A stretch of DNA of 64,000 nucleotides from the NCBI GenBank assembly GCA_023375785.1, contig SZWC01004847.1, positions 62,498 to 126,497 of the forward strand. The letters run 5' to 3'. This document shows positions 11,497-25,083 of the stretch, piece after piece. A program made the position numbers and the translations under genes. Below the pieces are notes generated by a model. It was given only the letters and a program-made list of their open reading frames with translations, ran no database searches and was not told where the DNA came from. Position 1 is the stretch's first letter, and each line of letters begins with the position of its first letter. This DNA comes from Penium margaritaceum (lineage: Eukaryota; Streptophyta; Zygnematophyceae; Desmidiales; Peniaceae).

Positions 11497-13035
11497 TTGC
11501 ACCCTTCTTGCGCCCTATGTGCGTCCTAGTTGCACCCTGGTTGCACCCTATTTGTGCCCTACTTGTACTCTACTTGCGCCCTAGTTGCGCCCTAGATACA
11601 CCCTACTTGCGCCCTACTTGCGTCCTACTTGGGACCTAGTTGCACCCTAGTTGTGCCCTGCTTATACTCTATTTGAACCCTTCTTGCGCCCTAGTTGTGT
11701 CCTACTTGCGCCCGACTTGCGCAATAACTACGCCCTAGTTGCGCCTTGGTTGGGCACTAGCTACGCTGTAGTTGCGCCCTAGTTGTACCCTAGTTGAACA
11801 CTAAATGCGCCCTACTTGCGCCCTAGTTGACCCCTAGTTATGTCCTAGTTGCACCCTACATGCGCCCTACTTATGCCATACTTACGACCTCGTTACGCCC
11901 TTCTTATTCCTTACTTGTGCCCTGTTTTTGCCCTACTTGTACCCTTCTTGTGTCCGACTTGCATCCTAGTTGCACCCTAGTTGCGCCCTAGTTGTGCCTT
12001 AGTTGGGCACTAGCTACATCCTAGTTGCGCCCTAGTTGCGCCCTAGTTGTGAACTAGTTGCCCCCTACTTGCGCCCTACTTGCCCCCTAGTTGAGCCCTA
12101 GTTGCACCCATAGTTGCACCCTACATGCGCCCTACTTGCGCCCTAGTTTTTTCCTAGTTATGCATAGTTGCACCCTACAGGCGCCCTACTTGCATCCTTG
12201 TTGCGACCTAGTTACACCCTAGTTGCACCCTAGCTACACCCTACTTGCGTCCTACTTGCGCCCTAGTTGCGCCCTAGTTGCACCTCAGTTGGGCATTAGC
12301 TACGCCTTTGTTGCGCCATAGTTTCGCCCTAGTTGCCCCCTATTTATGCCCTGGTAGTACCCTACTTGCACCCTACTTGCGCGTTAGTTGCACCTTACTT
12401 GCACCCTACTTGCATCCTACTTGCGCCCTAGTTGTGTCCTAGTTGCGCCCTAGTTGCACCCTGGTTGTGCCCTAGTCGTGCCCTACTTTCGTCCTAGTTG
12501 TGCCCTACTTGCGCCTCTGTTGCACCCCAGCTGTGCCTCAGTTGGGCACTAGCTACGCCCTAGTTGCGCCCTAGTTGTACCCTAGTTGTTCCCTACATAC
12601 GTCCTACTTGCGCCCCAGTTGCACCCTTTTTGCGCCCTACTTACACCCTACTTGCACTTTAGTTGCATCCTAGTTGCGCCTGAGTTGGAAACTAGTTACG
12701 CCCCAGTTGCGCCCTAGTTGCGCCCTAGGTGTGCCCAACTTGGGCCCTACTTGCCCCCTAGTTGCGCCCTAGTTGCACCAAGATTTTCACCCTCCATGCG
12801 CCCCCCTTGCACCCTAGTTGTCCCCTTGTTACGCCCTAGTTTCACCCTTCTTGCATCCTGCTTATGCCCTAGTTGCAACCTAGTTGTGCCCTAGTTGCAT
12901 GCTAGTTGCACCCTACTTGCACTCTACTTGTGCCGTGGTTGCACCCTAGTTACACCTCAGTTGGACACAAGCTACGCCCTAGTTGCGTCCTAGTTGCGCC
13001 CAAGTTGCACCCTAGTTGCGCCCTATTTGCGCCCT
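11497..13035. repeat. 11-bp minisatellite array (CCCTAGTTGCG)
   Basis: A diverged tandem array of an 11-bp unit, consensus CCCTAGTTGCG, with variants such as ccctacttgcg and ccctagttgca. It differs in sequence from the arrays on either side. It begins where element A fades out and changes over near 13036 to the ACTCTGGCACA array. No gene is seen here. It is not telomeric DNA, since the plant telomere unit is CCCTAAA. Confidence 0.93.
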
Positions 13036-16000
13036 AATTTTACTCTTGCACAATCTGGCACAACTCTGGCACAACTCTAGCACAACTCTGGCACAAATCT
13101 GGCACAACTCTGGAACAAATCTGACACAACGCTGGCACAAGTCTGGCACAACTCTGGCACAACGTTGGCACAACTTTGGCACAACGGTGGCACAATCCTG
13201 GCACAACTCTGGCACAACTCTGGCACTACTCTGGCGCAACTCTGGCACAACTCTGGCACAACTCTACCACAACGCTGGCAAAACTCTGGCACAACTCTGG
13301 CATATCTTTGGCACAACACTGGCACAAATCTGGCACAAATCTGGCACAAATCTGGCACAACTCTGGTACAACTCTGGCACAACTGTGGCACAACTCTCCC
13401 ACAACTCTGGCACAATTCTGGGAGAACTCTGGCACAACTCTGGCATAACTCTAGCACAGCTCTGGCACAACTCTGGTACAACTCTGGCACAACTCTGGCA
13501 CAACTCCGGCAAAACTCTGGCAAACCTATGGCACAAATCTGACACAACTCTGGCACAACTCTGGCACAACTCTGGCACAACTCTGGCACAACTCTGGCAC
13601 AATTCTCGCACAACTGTCACAAAACTCTGGCACAACTCTGGCACAATTCTGGCGCAACTCTGGCTCAACTCTGAAGCAAATCTGGCACAACTCTGGAACA
13701 ACTCTGGCACAACTCTGGCACACATCTGGCACAACATTGGCACAACTCTGGCACAACTCTGGCACAACCCTGGCACTGCTCTGGCACCTTTCTGGCACAA
13801 CTCTGCCACAACTCTGATACAACTCAGGCACAACTCTGGCACAACTCTATCACAACTCTGGCACAACTATGGCACAACCATGACACAACTCCAAAACAAT
13901 TGCAGCACAACTCTGGCAGAACTCTGGCACAACTCTGATACAACTCTGGCACAACTCTGGCACAACTCTGGCGAAACTCAGGCACAACTCTCGTACAACT
14001 CTCGCACAACTCTGGAACAACTCTGGCACAGCTCTGGCAGAACTCTGGCACAACTCTGGCACAACTCGAGCACAACTCTGACACAAATCTGGCACAACTC
14101 TGGCACTACTCTGGCACGACTCTGGCACAACTTTGGCACAACTCTGGCACACCTCTGGCACAACTCTAGAACAACTCTGGCACAACTCTGGCACAATTCT
14201 GGCACAACTCTGGCAAAACTCAGGCACAACTCTGGCACAACTCTGGCACAACTCTGGCACAACTCTGGCACAACGCTGGCACAACTCTGGCAAAACTCAG
14301 GCACAACTCTCGTACAACTCTCGCACAACTCTGGCACAACTCTGGCACAACGCTGGCACAACTTTGGCACAACTCTGGCACACCTCTGGCACAACTCTAG
14401 AACAACTCTGGCACAACTCTGGCACAATTCTGGCACAACTCTGGCAAAACTCAGGCACAACTCTGGCACAACTCTGGCACAACTCTGGCACAACTCTGGC
14501 AAAACTCTGGCACAACGCTGGCACAACTTTGCCACAACTGTGGCACATTTCCGGCACATATCTGTCACAACACTGGCACAACTATGGCACAAATCAGGCA
14601 CACCTATGGCACAACTCTGGCACAACTGTGGCACAACTCTGGCACAATTCTGGCACAACTCTGGCACAGTTTTGGCACAGCTCTGGCACAACCCTGGCAC
14701 AACTCTGGCACAACTCCGGTATAACTCTGGCACAACTCTGGCACAACCCTGGCACAACTCTGGCACAACTCCGGTATAACTCCGGCACAACTCTGGCACA
14801 ACTCTGGCACAGCTCTGGCACAGCTCTGGCACAACTCTGGCACAACTCTGGCACAACTCTGACACAACTCTTGCACAACTCTGGCACAGCTCTGCCACAA
14901 CTCTGGCTCAATTCTGGCACAGCTCAGGCACTACTCTGGCACAACTCTGCCACATCTGACACAACTCCGGCACAGCTCAGCCAAAACTATGGCACAACAC
15001 TGACACAACTCTGGCACAACTGTGGCACAACTCTGGCACAACTCTGGCACAACTCTCGCACAACTCTCGCACAACTCTGGCACAACTCTGGCACAACTCT
15101 GGCACAACTCTGGCACAACTCTGGAAAAACATCTGGCACAACTATGGCATATGTCTGGCAGAACTCTGGCACACATCTGGCAGAACTCTGGCACAACTCC
15201 GGTACAACTCTAACATAGCTCTGGAACAACTCAAGCACAACTATGGCACAACTCTGGCACAACTCTGGCGCCTTTCTGGCACAACCCTGGCACAACTCTG
15301 GCACAACTCAAGCAGAACTCTTGCACAACTCTGGCACAACTCTGGCACAACTCTGGCAAACCTCTTGCACAACTCTGGCACAACTCTGGTACAATTCTTG
15401 CACAACTCTTGTACAACTCTGGCACAAATCTGAAAAAACTCTGGCACAGCTCTGGCACAACTCTGGCACAACTCTGGCACAACTCGAGCACAACTCTGGC
15501 ACAACTCTGGCACAACTCTGGCACTACTCAGGCAGGACTCTGGCACAACTCTGGCACAACTTTGGCAAAACTCGGGCACAATTCTGGCACAACTCTGGCA
15601 GAACTCTGGCAGAACTCTGGCAAGACTCTGGCACAACTCTGGCACAAGTCTGACACAACTTTGCCACAACTGTGGCACAATTCCAGCACATATCTGCCAC
15701 AACACTGGCACAACTATGGCACAAATAAGGCACATCTCTTGAACAACTCTGGCACAACTGTTGCACAACTCTCACACAACTCTGGCACAATTATGGGACA
15801 ACTCTGGCACAATTTTGGCACAGCTCTGGTACAACCCTGGCACAACTCTGGCACAACTCTGGCACAACTCCGGTATAACTCTGGCACAACTCTTACACAA
15901 CTCTGGCACAACTCTGGCACAACTCTGGCACAACTCTGGATCAACTCTGGCACAACTCTAACACAACTCTGGCACAGCTCTTGCACAAATCTGGCACGAC

Positions 16001-16449
16001 TCTTGCACAAATCTGGCACAACTCTGTCACTACTCTGGCACAAGTCTGGCACAACCTTGGCACAACTCTGGAACAACTCTGGCACAACCTTGCACAACTG
16101 TGGCACAATTCTGGCACATCTCTAGCACAACACTTGCACAACGCTGGCAAAAATCTGGCTCAACTCTGGCACAACTCTGGCACAACTGTAGCACAACTCT
16201 CGCACAACTCTGGCACAAATCAGGACCAATTCTGGCACAGCTCTCGCACAACTCTGGAACAACTCAGGCACAACTCTGGCACAACTCTGGCACAACTCTG
16301 GCACAAGTCTTGAAAAAATCTGGCACACCTCTTGAACAACTCTGGCATAACTCTGGCACACATCTGGCACAACGTTGGCACAACTCTGGCACAACTCTGG
16401 CAAAACTCTGGCACAACTCTGGCACAACTCTGGCACAACTCTGGCACAA

Positions 16450-17040
16450 CTCTGGAACAGCTCTGGAACAACTCTGGCACAACTCTGGTACAACTCTGGC
16501 ACAACTCTGGCACAACTCTGGCTCAACTCTGGCACAACCCTGGCACAACTCTGGCACAATTACGGCACAACTCTGGCACAACTCTGGCACAACTCTCGCA
16601 CAGCTCTTGAACAACTCTGGCACAACTCTGGTACAACTCTGGCACAACTCTGGCACAACTCTGGCTCAACTCTGGCACAACCCTGGCACAACTCTGGCAC
16701 AATTACGGCACAACTCTGGCACAACTCTGGCACAACTCTCGCACAGCTCTTGAACAACTCTGGCACAACTCTGGTACAACTCTGGCACAACTCTGGCACA
16801 ACTCTGGCTCAACTCTGGCACAACCCTGGCACAACTCTGGCACAATTACGGCACAACTCTGGCACAACTCTGGCACAACTCTCGCACAGCTCTTGAACAA
16901 CTCTGGCACAACTCTGGTACAACTCTGGCACAACTCTGGCACAACTCTGGCTCAACTCTGGCACAACCCTGGCACAACTCTGGCACAATTACGGCACAAC
17001 TCTGGCACAACTCTGGCACAACTCTCGCACAACTCTGGCA
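16450..17040. repeat. 143-bp higher-order repeat (13 x 11 bp)
   Basis: The marker tacggc recurs at 16561, 16704, 16847 and 16990, an exact 143-bp step. Four nearly identical copies are present, each of thirteen 11-bp units. Confidence 0.95.
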
Positions 17041-18754
17041 CAACTCTGGCACAACTCTGCCACAACTCTGGCACAACTCTGGCACAATTCTAGTACAACT
17101 CTGGCACAACTCTGGCACAACTCTGGCACAACTCTGGCACAACTCTGGCACAATTCTGGCACAACTCTGGCACAACTCTAGAACAACTCTGGCACAACTC
17201 TGACACAACTTTGCCACAACTGTGGCACATTTCTGGCACATATCTGCCACAACACTGTCACAACTATGGCACAAATCAGGAAAAACTGTAGGACAACTCT
17301 CGCACAACTCTGCTCAATTCTGGCACAACTCTGGCACAGTTTCGGCACATCTCTGGCACAACCCTGGCACAACTGTGGCAAAACTCTGGCACAACTCCGG
17401 TATATCTCTGGCACAACTCTGGCACGACTCTGACACAATTCTGGCACAACTCTGGCACAACTCTTGCACAATTCTGGCACAGCTCTGACACAACTCTGGC
17501 ACAAATCTGCCACAACTCTGGTACAACTCCGCCACAACTCTCGCAAAGTAATGGCAAAATTCTGACACAACTCTGGCACAACTCTGGCACAACTCTGGCG
17601 CAACTCTGGCACAACTCTGGAACAAATCTGGCACAACTCTGGCATACCTCTGGAAGAACTCTGGCACACATCTGGCACAGCTTTGGCACAACTCTGGCAC
17701 AACTCTTGCACAACTCTTGCACAGCTCTGGAACAACTCAAGCACAACTATGGCAAAACTCTGGCACAACTCTGGCACTACTCTGGCACCTTTCTGGCACA
17801 ACTCTGGCACAACTCTGGCACAACTCAGGCACAACTCTGGCACAACTCTGGAACAACTCTGGCATAACTCTGGCACAACCATGAGACAACTCCGGCACAA
17901 TTGTGGCACATCTCTGGCTTAACTCTGGTACAACTCTGGCACAACTCTGGCACAACTCTGGCACAACTCTGGCACAACTCCGGCACAACTCTGGCACAAC
18001 TCTGGCACAACTCTGGCTCAACTCTGGCACAACCCTGGCACAACTCTGGCACAACTTTGCCACAACTGTGGCAAATTTCCGGCACATATCTGCCACAACA
18101 CTGGCACAACTATGGCACAAATCAGGCACACCTATGGCACAACTGTGGCACAACTCTCGCACAACTCTGTGCAATTCTGGCACAACTCTGGCACAATTTT
18201 GGCACAGCTCTGGCACAACCCTGGCACAAATGTGGCAAAACTCTGGCACAACTCCGGTATAACTCTGGCACAACTCTGGCACAACTCTGACACAACTATG
18301 GAACAACTCTGGCACAACTCTGGCACAACTCTGGCACAATTCTTGCACAGCTCTGGCACAACTCTGGCACAACTATGTCACAACTCTGGTACAACTCCGC
18401 CACAACTCTGGCAAGACTATGGCACAACTCTGACACAACTCTGGAACAACTTTGGCACAACTCTGGCACAACTCTTGCACAACTATGGCACAACTCTGGC
18501 ACAACTCTGGCACAACTCTGGCGCAAGTCTGGCACAACTCTGGAACAAATCTGGCACAACTCTGGCACAACTCTGGCAGAACTCTGGCACACATCTGGCA
18601 CAAGTTTGGCACAACTCTGGCACAATTTAGCACAGCTCTGGAACAACTCAAGCACAACTATGGCACATCTCTGGCACAACTCTAACACTACTCTGGCACC
18701 TCCCTGGCACAACTCTGGCACAACTCTGGCACAAGTCTGGCACAACTCTGGAAC

Positions 18755-21685
18755 AACTCTGGCACAGCTCTGGCACAACTCTAGCACAGCTCTGGCACAA
18801 CTCTGGCACAGCTCTGGCACACCTCTGGCACAACTCTAGCACAGCTCTGGCACAACTCTGGCACAGCTCTGGCACACCTCTGGCACAACTCTAGCACAGC
18901 TCTGGCACAACTCTGGCACAGCTCTGGCACACCTCTGGCACAACTCTAGCACAGCTCTGGCACAACTCTGGCACAGCTCTGGCACACCTCTGGCACAACT
19001 CTAGCACAGCTCTGGCACAACTCTGGCACAGCTCTGGCACACCTCTGGCACAACTCTAGCACAGCTCTGGCACAACTCTGGCACAGCTCTGGCACACCTC
19101 TGGCACAACTCTAGCACAGCTCTGGCACAACTCTGGCACAGCTCTGGCACACCTCTGGCACAACTCTAGCACAGCTCTGGCACAACTCTGGCACAGCTCT
19201 GGCACACCTCTGGCACAACTCTAGCACAGCTCTGGCACAACTCTGGCACAGCTCTGGCACACCTCTGGCACAACTCTAGCACAGCTCTGGCACAACTCTG
19301 GCACAGCTCTGGCACACCTCTGGCACAACTCTAGCACAGCTCTGGCACAACTCTGGCACAGCTCTGGCACACCTCTGGCACAACTCTAGCACAGCTCTGG
19401 CACAACTCTGGCACAGCTCTGGCACACCTCTGGCACAACTCTAGCACAGCTCTGGCACAACTCTGGCACAGCTCTGGCACACCTCTGGCACAACTCTAGC
19501 ACAGCTCTGGCACAACTCTGGCACAGCTCTGGCACACCTCTGGCACAACTCTAGCACAGCTCTGGCACAACTCTGGCACAGCTCTGGCACACCTCTGGCA
19601 CAACTCTAGCACAGCTCTGGCACAACTCTGGCACAGCTCTGGCACACCTCTGGCACAACTCTAGCACAGCTCTGGCACAACTCTGGCACAGCTCTGGCAC
19701 ACCTCTGGCACAACTCTAGCACAGCTCTGGCACAACTCTGGCACAGCTCTGGCACACCTCTGGCACAACTCTAGCACAGCTCTGGCACAACTCTGGCACA
19801 GCTCTGGCACACCTCTGGCACAACTCTAGCACAGCTCTGGCACAACTCTGGCACAGCTCTGGCACACCTCTGGCACAACTCTAGCACAGCTCTGGCACAA
19901 CTCTGGCACAGCTCTGGCACACCTCTGGCACAACTCTAGCACAGCTCTGGCACAACTCTGGCACAGCTCTGGCACACCTCTGGCACAACTCTAGCACAGC
20001 TCTGGCACAACTCTGGCACAGCTCTGGCACACCTCTGGCACAACTCTAGCACAGCTCTGGCACAACTCTGGCACAGCTCTGGCACACCTCTGGCACAACT
20101 CTAGCACAGCTCTGGCACAACTCTGGCACAGCTCTGGCACACCTCTGGCACAACTCTAGCACAGCTCTGGCACAACTCTGGCACAGCTCTGGCACACCTC
20201 TGGCACAACTCTAGCACAGCTCTGGCACAACTCTGGCACAGCTCTGGCACACCTCTGGCACAACTCTAGCACAGCTCTGGCACAACTCTGGCACAGCTCT
20301 GGCACACCTCTGGCACAACTCTAGCACAGCTCTGGCACAACTCTGGCACAGCTCTGGCACACCTCTGGCACAACTCTAGCACAGCTCTGGCACAACTCTG
20401 GCACAGCTCTGGCACACCTCTGGCACAACTCTAGCACAGCTCTGGCACAACTCTGGCACAGCTCTGGCACACCTCTGGCACAACTCTAGCACAGCTCTGG
20501 CACAACTCTGGCACAGCTCTGGCACACCTCTGGCACAACTCTAGCACAGCTCTGGCACAACTCTGGCACAGCTCTGGCACACCTCTGGCACAACTCTAGC
20601 ACAGCTCTGGCACAACTCTGGCACAGCTCTGGCACACCTCTGGCACAACTCTAGCACAGCTCTGGCACAACTCTGGCACAGCTCTGGCACACCTCTGGCA
20701 CAACTCTAGCACAGCTCTGGCACAACTCTGGCACAGCTCTGGCACACCTCTGGCACAACTCTAGCACAGCTCTGGCACAACTCTGGCACAGCTCTGGCAC
20801 ACCTCTGGCACAACTCTAGCACAGCTCTGGCACAACTCTGGCACAGCTCTGGCACACCTCTGGCACAACTCTAGCACAGCTCTGGCACAACTCTGGCACA
20901 GCTCTGGCACACCTCTGGCACAACTCTAGCACAGCTCTGGCACAACTCTGGCACAGCTCTGGCACACCTCTGGCACAACTCTAGCACAGCTCTGGCACAA
21001 CTCTGGCACAGCTCTGGCACACCTCTGGCACAACTCTAGCACAGCTCTGGCACAACTCTGGCACAGCTCTGGCACACCTCTGGCACAACTCTAGCACAGC
21101 TCTGGCACAACTCTGGCACAGCTCTGGCACACCTCTGGCACAACTCTAGCACAGCTCTGGCACAACTCTGGCACAGCTCTGGCACACCTCTGGCACAACT
21201 CTAGCACAGCTCTGGCACAACTCTGGCACAGCTCTGGCACACCTCTGGCACAACTCTAGCACAGCTCTGGCACAACTCTGGCACAGCTCTGGCACACCTC
21301 TGGCACAACTCTAGCACAGCTCTGGCACAACTCTGGCACAGCTCTGGCACACCTCTGGCACAACTCTAGCACAGCTCTGGCACAACTCTGGCACAGCTCT
21401 GGCACACCTCTGGCACAACTCTAGCACAGCTCTGGCACAACTCTGGCACAGCTCTGGCACACCTCTGGCACAACTCTAGCACAGCTCTGGCACAACTCTG
21501 GCACAGCTCTGGCACACCTCTGGCACAACTCTAGCACAGCTCTGGCACAACTCTGGCACAGCTCTGGCACACCTCTGGCACAACTCTAGCACAGCTCTGG
21601 CACAACTCTGGCACAGCTCTGGCACACCTCTGGCACAACTCTAGCACAGCTCTGGCACAACTCTGGCACAGCTCTGGCACAACTC
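18755..21685. repeat. 55-bp higher-order repeat (5 x 11 bp)
   Basis: Five 11-bp units make a 55-bp repeat. The single ctag-bearing unit falls at 18781, 18836 and so on to 21641, which is 52 exact steps, and the copies appear identical. This is the largest homogeneous block in the left 11-bp array and gives no long open frame. Confidence 0.97.
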
Positions 21686-21952
21686 TGGCACAACTCAGGC
21701 ACAACGCTGGCACAACTCTGGCACAACCCTGACACAATTCTGGCACAATTGCGGCACAACTCTGGCACAACTCTGGCACAACTCTGGCACAACTCTTGCA
21801 CAACTCTAGCACAACTCTGGCACAACTCTGGCACAATTCAGGCACAACTCTGGTACAACTCTGGCAGAACTCTGGAACAACTCTGGCACAACTCTGGCAC
21901 TAATCAAACACAACACTGGCACAACTCTGGCAGAACTCTGGTACTTCCTCTG

Positions 21953-22552
21953 TGTCAGAAATGAAGCCTTGACAAGAGACTAAAACATCAAACTCGGTCT
22001 GAATAACGGTTGAAGTCCAATGACTGAGCCACCTTGACCAACGGCTCTCCGGCAACTCGACCGTTCGGACCCTTGGGTCAAGTCATCCCCTAATAAAGTG
22101 ACACCTGTCACCCACGTTCGGCTAGTGGAAGGAAGCCGTTGCTCTGCTCATTTGTCTTGTTCTGTCCTTTTACACCGAGGATGTTCATTTCCTCGAGTTA
22201 ACCAGAACAGTTCTTCCCATCCTGTTCTCTTTGGTTCCACGGCTTCGCCGCCGTGTCTTCGCTCTGCTCGCACCTCATATTCCTTTCCTTCGTCAACTTC
22301 TCTCAACTCTTCGCTCCGTCACTCCCGCTCCTTCGCTCAGTTCTCTTGCTCAGTCAACCATCACTCCTCTCGCTTGCGCTTCCTCTCACCAGCTCGTCTA
22401 CCTCGACTCTCTCACGTCTCGACCACTATCAACCTTTGCGACTAACTCTCGGGACCACTCCTGCTTACGTCACTTCTCCGATGCTCTCTTGCATGTTCCA
22501 ATGCTTCTGCCTTCTTCTGCTGTCTCTGTTCTCATGCCTACATTCTCTGACA
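21953..22552 (+). repeat. left LTR of element B
   Basis: 600 bp beginning TGTCAG and ending CTGACA immediately before the primer site. It matches the LTR of A in reverse complement. It shares with element C the segment around the gctagtgg/gctagcgg, gaagccgttgctct and accgaggatgttcat motifs. It contains a TAATAAAG stretch followed by the dyad GTGACACCTGTCAC (22098-22111), which is also found in A. Confidence 0.88.
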
Positions 22553-22564
22553 TGGTATCAGAGC
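22553..22564 (+). other. primer-binding site of element B (initiator Met tRNA 3' end)
   Basis: TGGTATCAGAGC directly follows the LTR end. It is complementary to the 3' end of plant initiator methionine tRNA, the usual primer of plant Copia elements. Confidence 0.92.
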
Positions 22565-23059
22565 ATCAGGCGACATCACCTGGTGCCCCGTAGCCTCGTC
22601 ACCGCTCTACCGCCATCCTTCCTTCATTTGCTTCGATCTGCATTCCTCTGTCGCCGCTACCGTCGCCTCGCGTCTCTCCGCTTCGTCAGCAGCTGAATTC
22701 AGCAGCACCGCCTGGTGGAGTTCACACACTGAAGAAACGCCACGCCATCCTAAGAAAGCCCTGCACCCATTTTCCGCGCCCGTGGCCAACAATAGGTGAC
22801 TCGTTGTCTGCATCAGCCACAAACAACTCCCAAGCCGCAGCCTGCTACTAGCTACCTGGAAGTTTCTTGCCAATCACCATCTACTGCTCCTCATCTCTCC
22901 TGACTCTGCAAGCATCTCCGCTCTTATCCTCTTCTCTCATCCACCTCATCTGCTACCTCCACCTCGTCATTTTCAGCCTGCTTGCATCTATCATCTCGAG
23001 CCGCCTTCTTGCGTCGCCTTCTTGCTTCGTCAGCATGAGCAGAAAAACTGCCGCCGTCA

Positions 23060-23275
23060 GGATATCGGACACCACCAGTCTTCCTGCTCCCATTCCGAGC
23101 CAACTGGGGAACAAGCCGTCACTCTCCTGACATCGGTGGACCAGCGCCTCTGCTTGCTGCCTGACTCTCTCCATCGCAACCAACTTCCTCGAACTGGCAG
23201 GATATCGGACACCACCAGTCTTCCTGCCCGCCGAGGGCCAACTGGGGAACAATCCGTCACTCTCCTGAATGCAGA
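23060..23275 (+). repeat. direct duplication inside element B
   Basis: A stretch with ggatatcggacaccaccag, ccaactggggaacaa and ccgtcactctcctga occurs twice, about 140 bp apart. A diverged single copy of the same stretch is seen in element C near 46575-46650. No gene is assigned here. Confidence 0.8.
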
Positions 23276-23544
23276 GGAAGTGGTTGTATCGCTCTACCTC
23301 TCTGCCGCATCACCTCTCACCTCGCCTCCCTCTGCTTGCCTCTCCACCTTCTTCCTCCAGCATTGTCATCCATCTTCATCCTTCGCTGCATTCTCATCTG
23401 TTGGCATCAGTCCTCCTTACCATCCTCGCTTCAGCCTCCTCAGCCCCATGAGCAGCCTGCCACACCTCCGTCTGCTCCTTATCTCTCCTCCATCAGCATC
23501 TTCCACACCGCCTTCGCATCAATCATCTTCATCAGCATCATCTC

Positions 23545-24230
23545 GCAGCACACGTGGTTCCGCCCCTGCGCCCACTCCTTCAATGGTTTCCTCATCGCCT
23601 CCGCTTCCGCATCGTTTCCCGCTCGGCACAAGGATCCACCCGGCCGCATCGCCCATTCCGCGACGACCTGCGCCCACGCCAAGAACTTCCTTCAGCGCAC
23701 GTGGCTCGCCCCTGCGCCCACTCCGTCATCATCATCAGCCTCCGCTATTTCTCAGCAGTCATCTGCATCTGTGGCTGGCACAAGGACCTGCACGAGCTAG
23801 CTGCCCGCTTCGTAGCAGCCTGCACCCACGCCGGCAACAGATTTCTCGCGGCGCGTTGGCATCTGCCTTCCCCTTGCCGCATCCTACTCCCCTCATTCAG
23901 CAGCGCACGTGGTTTCGCCCCTGCGCTCACTCCATCATCAATCGCTTCGCCGCCGTCCACATCATCCTCTGCCCGGCACAAGGATCCGCCCGGTCGCATC
24001 GCTCGAATCGCGACAACCTGCGCCTACGCCGAAACTTTGCAAGCACACGTGGTTTCACCCCTGCGTCCACTCACTCATCAATCATTCCTCTGCTTGTTCC
24101 TCCGCCCTCAGTATCGCTCTCCGCTCTGCATTTGGATCTGCCCGGTCGCATCACCTGTTCCGTAACGACCTGTACCCAAGGCCGGAAAACTCACGCAGTG
24201 CACGAGGATTTGCTCACCTCCACCATCCTC
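23545..24230 (+). repeat. internal five-unit G-box repeat of element B
   Basis: A module CACGTGGnTTCGCCCCTGCG with variants recurs near 23551, 23698, 23907, 24045 and 24201. Between copies lie second modules of the type ggcacaaggatccgcccgg and cgacctgcgcccacgcc. Four of the five units keep the plant G-box core CACGTGG. Open frames across this stretch are proline- and serine-rich and differ between elements, so I do not call a protein. Confidence 0.75.
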
Positions 24231-24403
24231 TTCCTCCGCCATCCTCTTCCTTTGCCGTCATTCACCTTTAACATCTGCTCCATCACATCGTCATCAACCC
24301 TCCTACAAAAGATCGACTTGTACTCAAAATCTTTGTCATCCCTTCTCCCTCACCAGCATCCAACGCACTTTCTCCCTCCTTGTTGCAACACTCCTCCTCC
24401 TCT

Positions 24404-24925
24404 ATGGAAGAGCAAAGACGCACCATCCTGCTTTACAATGAAGTTGCCTCCCTCGCCGACAACATTTCCCCCCTCTGCTTCACACCCGATGGGAGTCACA
24501 ACTTTGAGCGATGGCGCCGCCAACTGCGACGTGAAATTCCCACCCTGGAAACATACGGATATAATCTCCTTGACGTGCTACGGAATGTTGGAAGGCGAGA
24601 AGCCCGCAGAACAGCACAAGGAAGAAGGGAGTATGGCATTGCTCATACTCAACTGCTAGGTCTTCTCTACAGGAGCACTTACGACGAATTCCACCCCATC
24701 ATTGCAGCTCACCGTCATCAGGCTGTCTTCCGGACTATTCACGCTCTCAGGGACTACTGTTCAAGCAGAGGAGCTGAATCCCCTGATCCTCGTCCGGCTG
24801 CACTTGACCCTCCTCCATACAATGACTTTCTGGAGGAACGACAATTTCAGCTGCAACCCTTCATCCGAGATCACAGGAGAATGGAGGAAAAATCAGAACT
24901 TCAAGCCATCGAAGAACGGCATTGA
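24404..24925 (+). pseudogene. gag-like frame of element B
   Basis: A 173-residue open frame starting at an ATG (MEEQRRTILLYNE) and ending just before the right LTR piece. The N-terminal half has the pattern DGSHNFERWRRQL, reminiscent of the start of Copia gag proteins, where a short DG.N...W motif is common. The C-terminal half shares FRT..ALRDYC and RPAALDPPPY with element A. No zinc knuckle was seen. The gag assignment is an inference from position and this weak pattern. The element around it is a fossil. Confidence 0.55.
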
Positions 24926-25083
24926 TTCATCTCACCAGCTCCTCTACCTCGACTCTCTCACGTCTCGACCTCTATCAACCTCTGCAACTAACTCCTTGGG
25001 ACCACTCCTGCTTACGTCACTTCGCCAACACTCTTGTTGCCTACTTCTGCTGTCTCTATTCTCATGCCTGCACTCTTCTGACA
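24926..25083 (+). repeat. right LTR piece of element B
   Basis: This matches the last part of the left LTR (from about 22380 to 22552), including the motifs cctcgactctctcacgtctc and ctcctgcttacgtcact and the final CTGACA. The 11-bp array resumes at once at 25084. Confidence 0.85.

Larger units (their letters stand above)
13036..21952. repeat. 11-bp minisatellite array (ACTCTGGCACA), left part
   Basis: A long tandem array of the 11-bp unit ACTCTGGCACA with scattered point variants. One strand encodes WHNSGTTLAQL-like peptides and the other CQSCARVVPEL-like peptides, in several frames. This is simply the lack of stops in the repeat. Local duplications include a 231-bp step (the marker ctttggcac at 14131 and 14362). 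Homogenised blocks of 143 bp and 55 bp lie inside. The array resumes after element B at 25084. Confidence 0.97.
21953..25083 (+). mobile_element. LTR element B, non-autonomous Copia-like family
   Basis: A plus-strand fossil sitting inside the ACTCTGGCACA array. Parts: left LTR 21953-22552, primer site TGGTATCAGAGC 22553-22564, a long internal region with its own repeats (about 23545-24230), a gag-like frame (24404-24925), and a right-end piece matching the LTR end (24926-25083). No protease, integrase or reverse transcriptase was recognised, so it would depend on another element (LARD or TR-GAG type). It looks broken, with the right LTR only partly represented. No target-site duplication could be seen, and the age cannot be set. 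Confidence 0.88.

Noticed and set aside
11497-13035. Telomeric repeat
   Set aside because: The unit CCCTAGTTGCG shares only CCCTA with the plant telomere unit CCCTAAA and has an 11-bp period.
13016-18839. WHNSGTTLAQ-type long frames
   Set aside because: The same peptide arises in more than one frame and is interrupted randomly. It has no start context or domain.
23620-23800. Origin of the 11-bp ACTCTGGCACA array from ggcacaagg modules inside element B
   Set aside because: The shared ctggcacaa is too short and there is no intermediate form; coincidence is as likely.
23022-24659. A 545-residue Ser/Pro-rich frame in the interior of element B
   Set aside because: It crosses the internal repeats and overlaps other frames of similar length, and element C does not keep an equivalent protein. 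It is probably chance openness in C-rich repeats.
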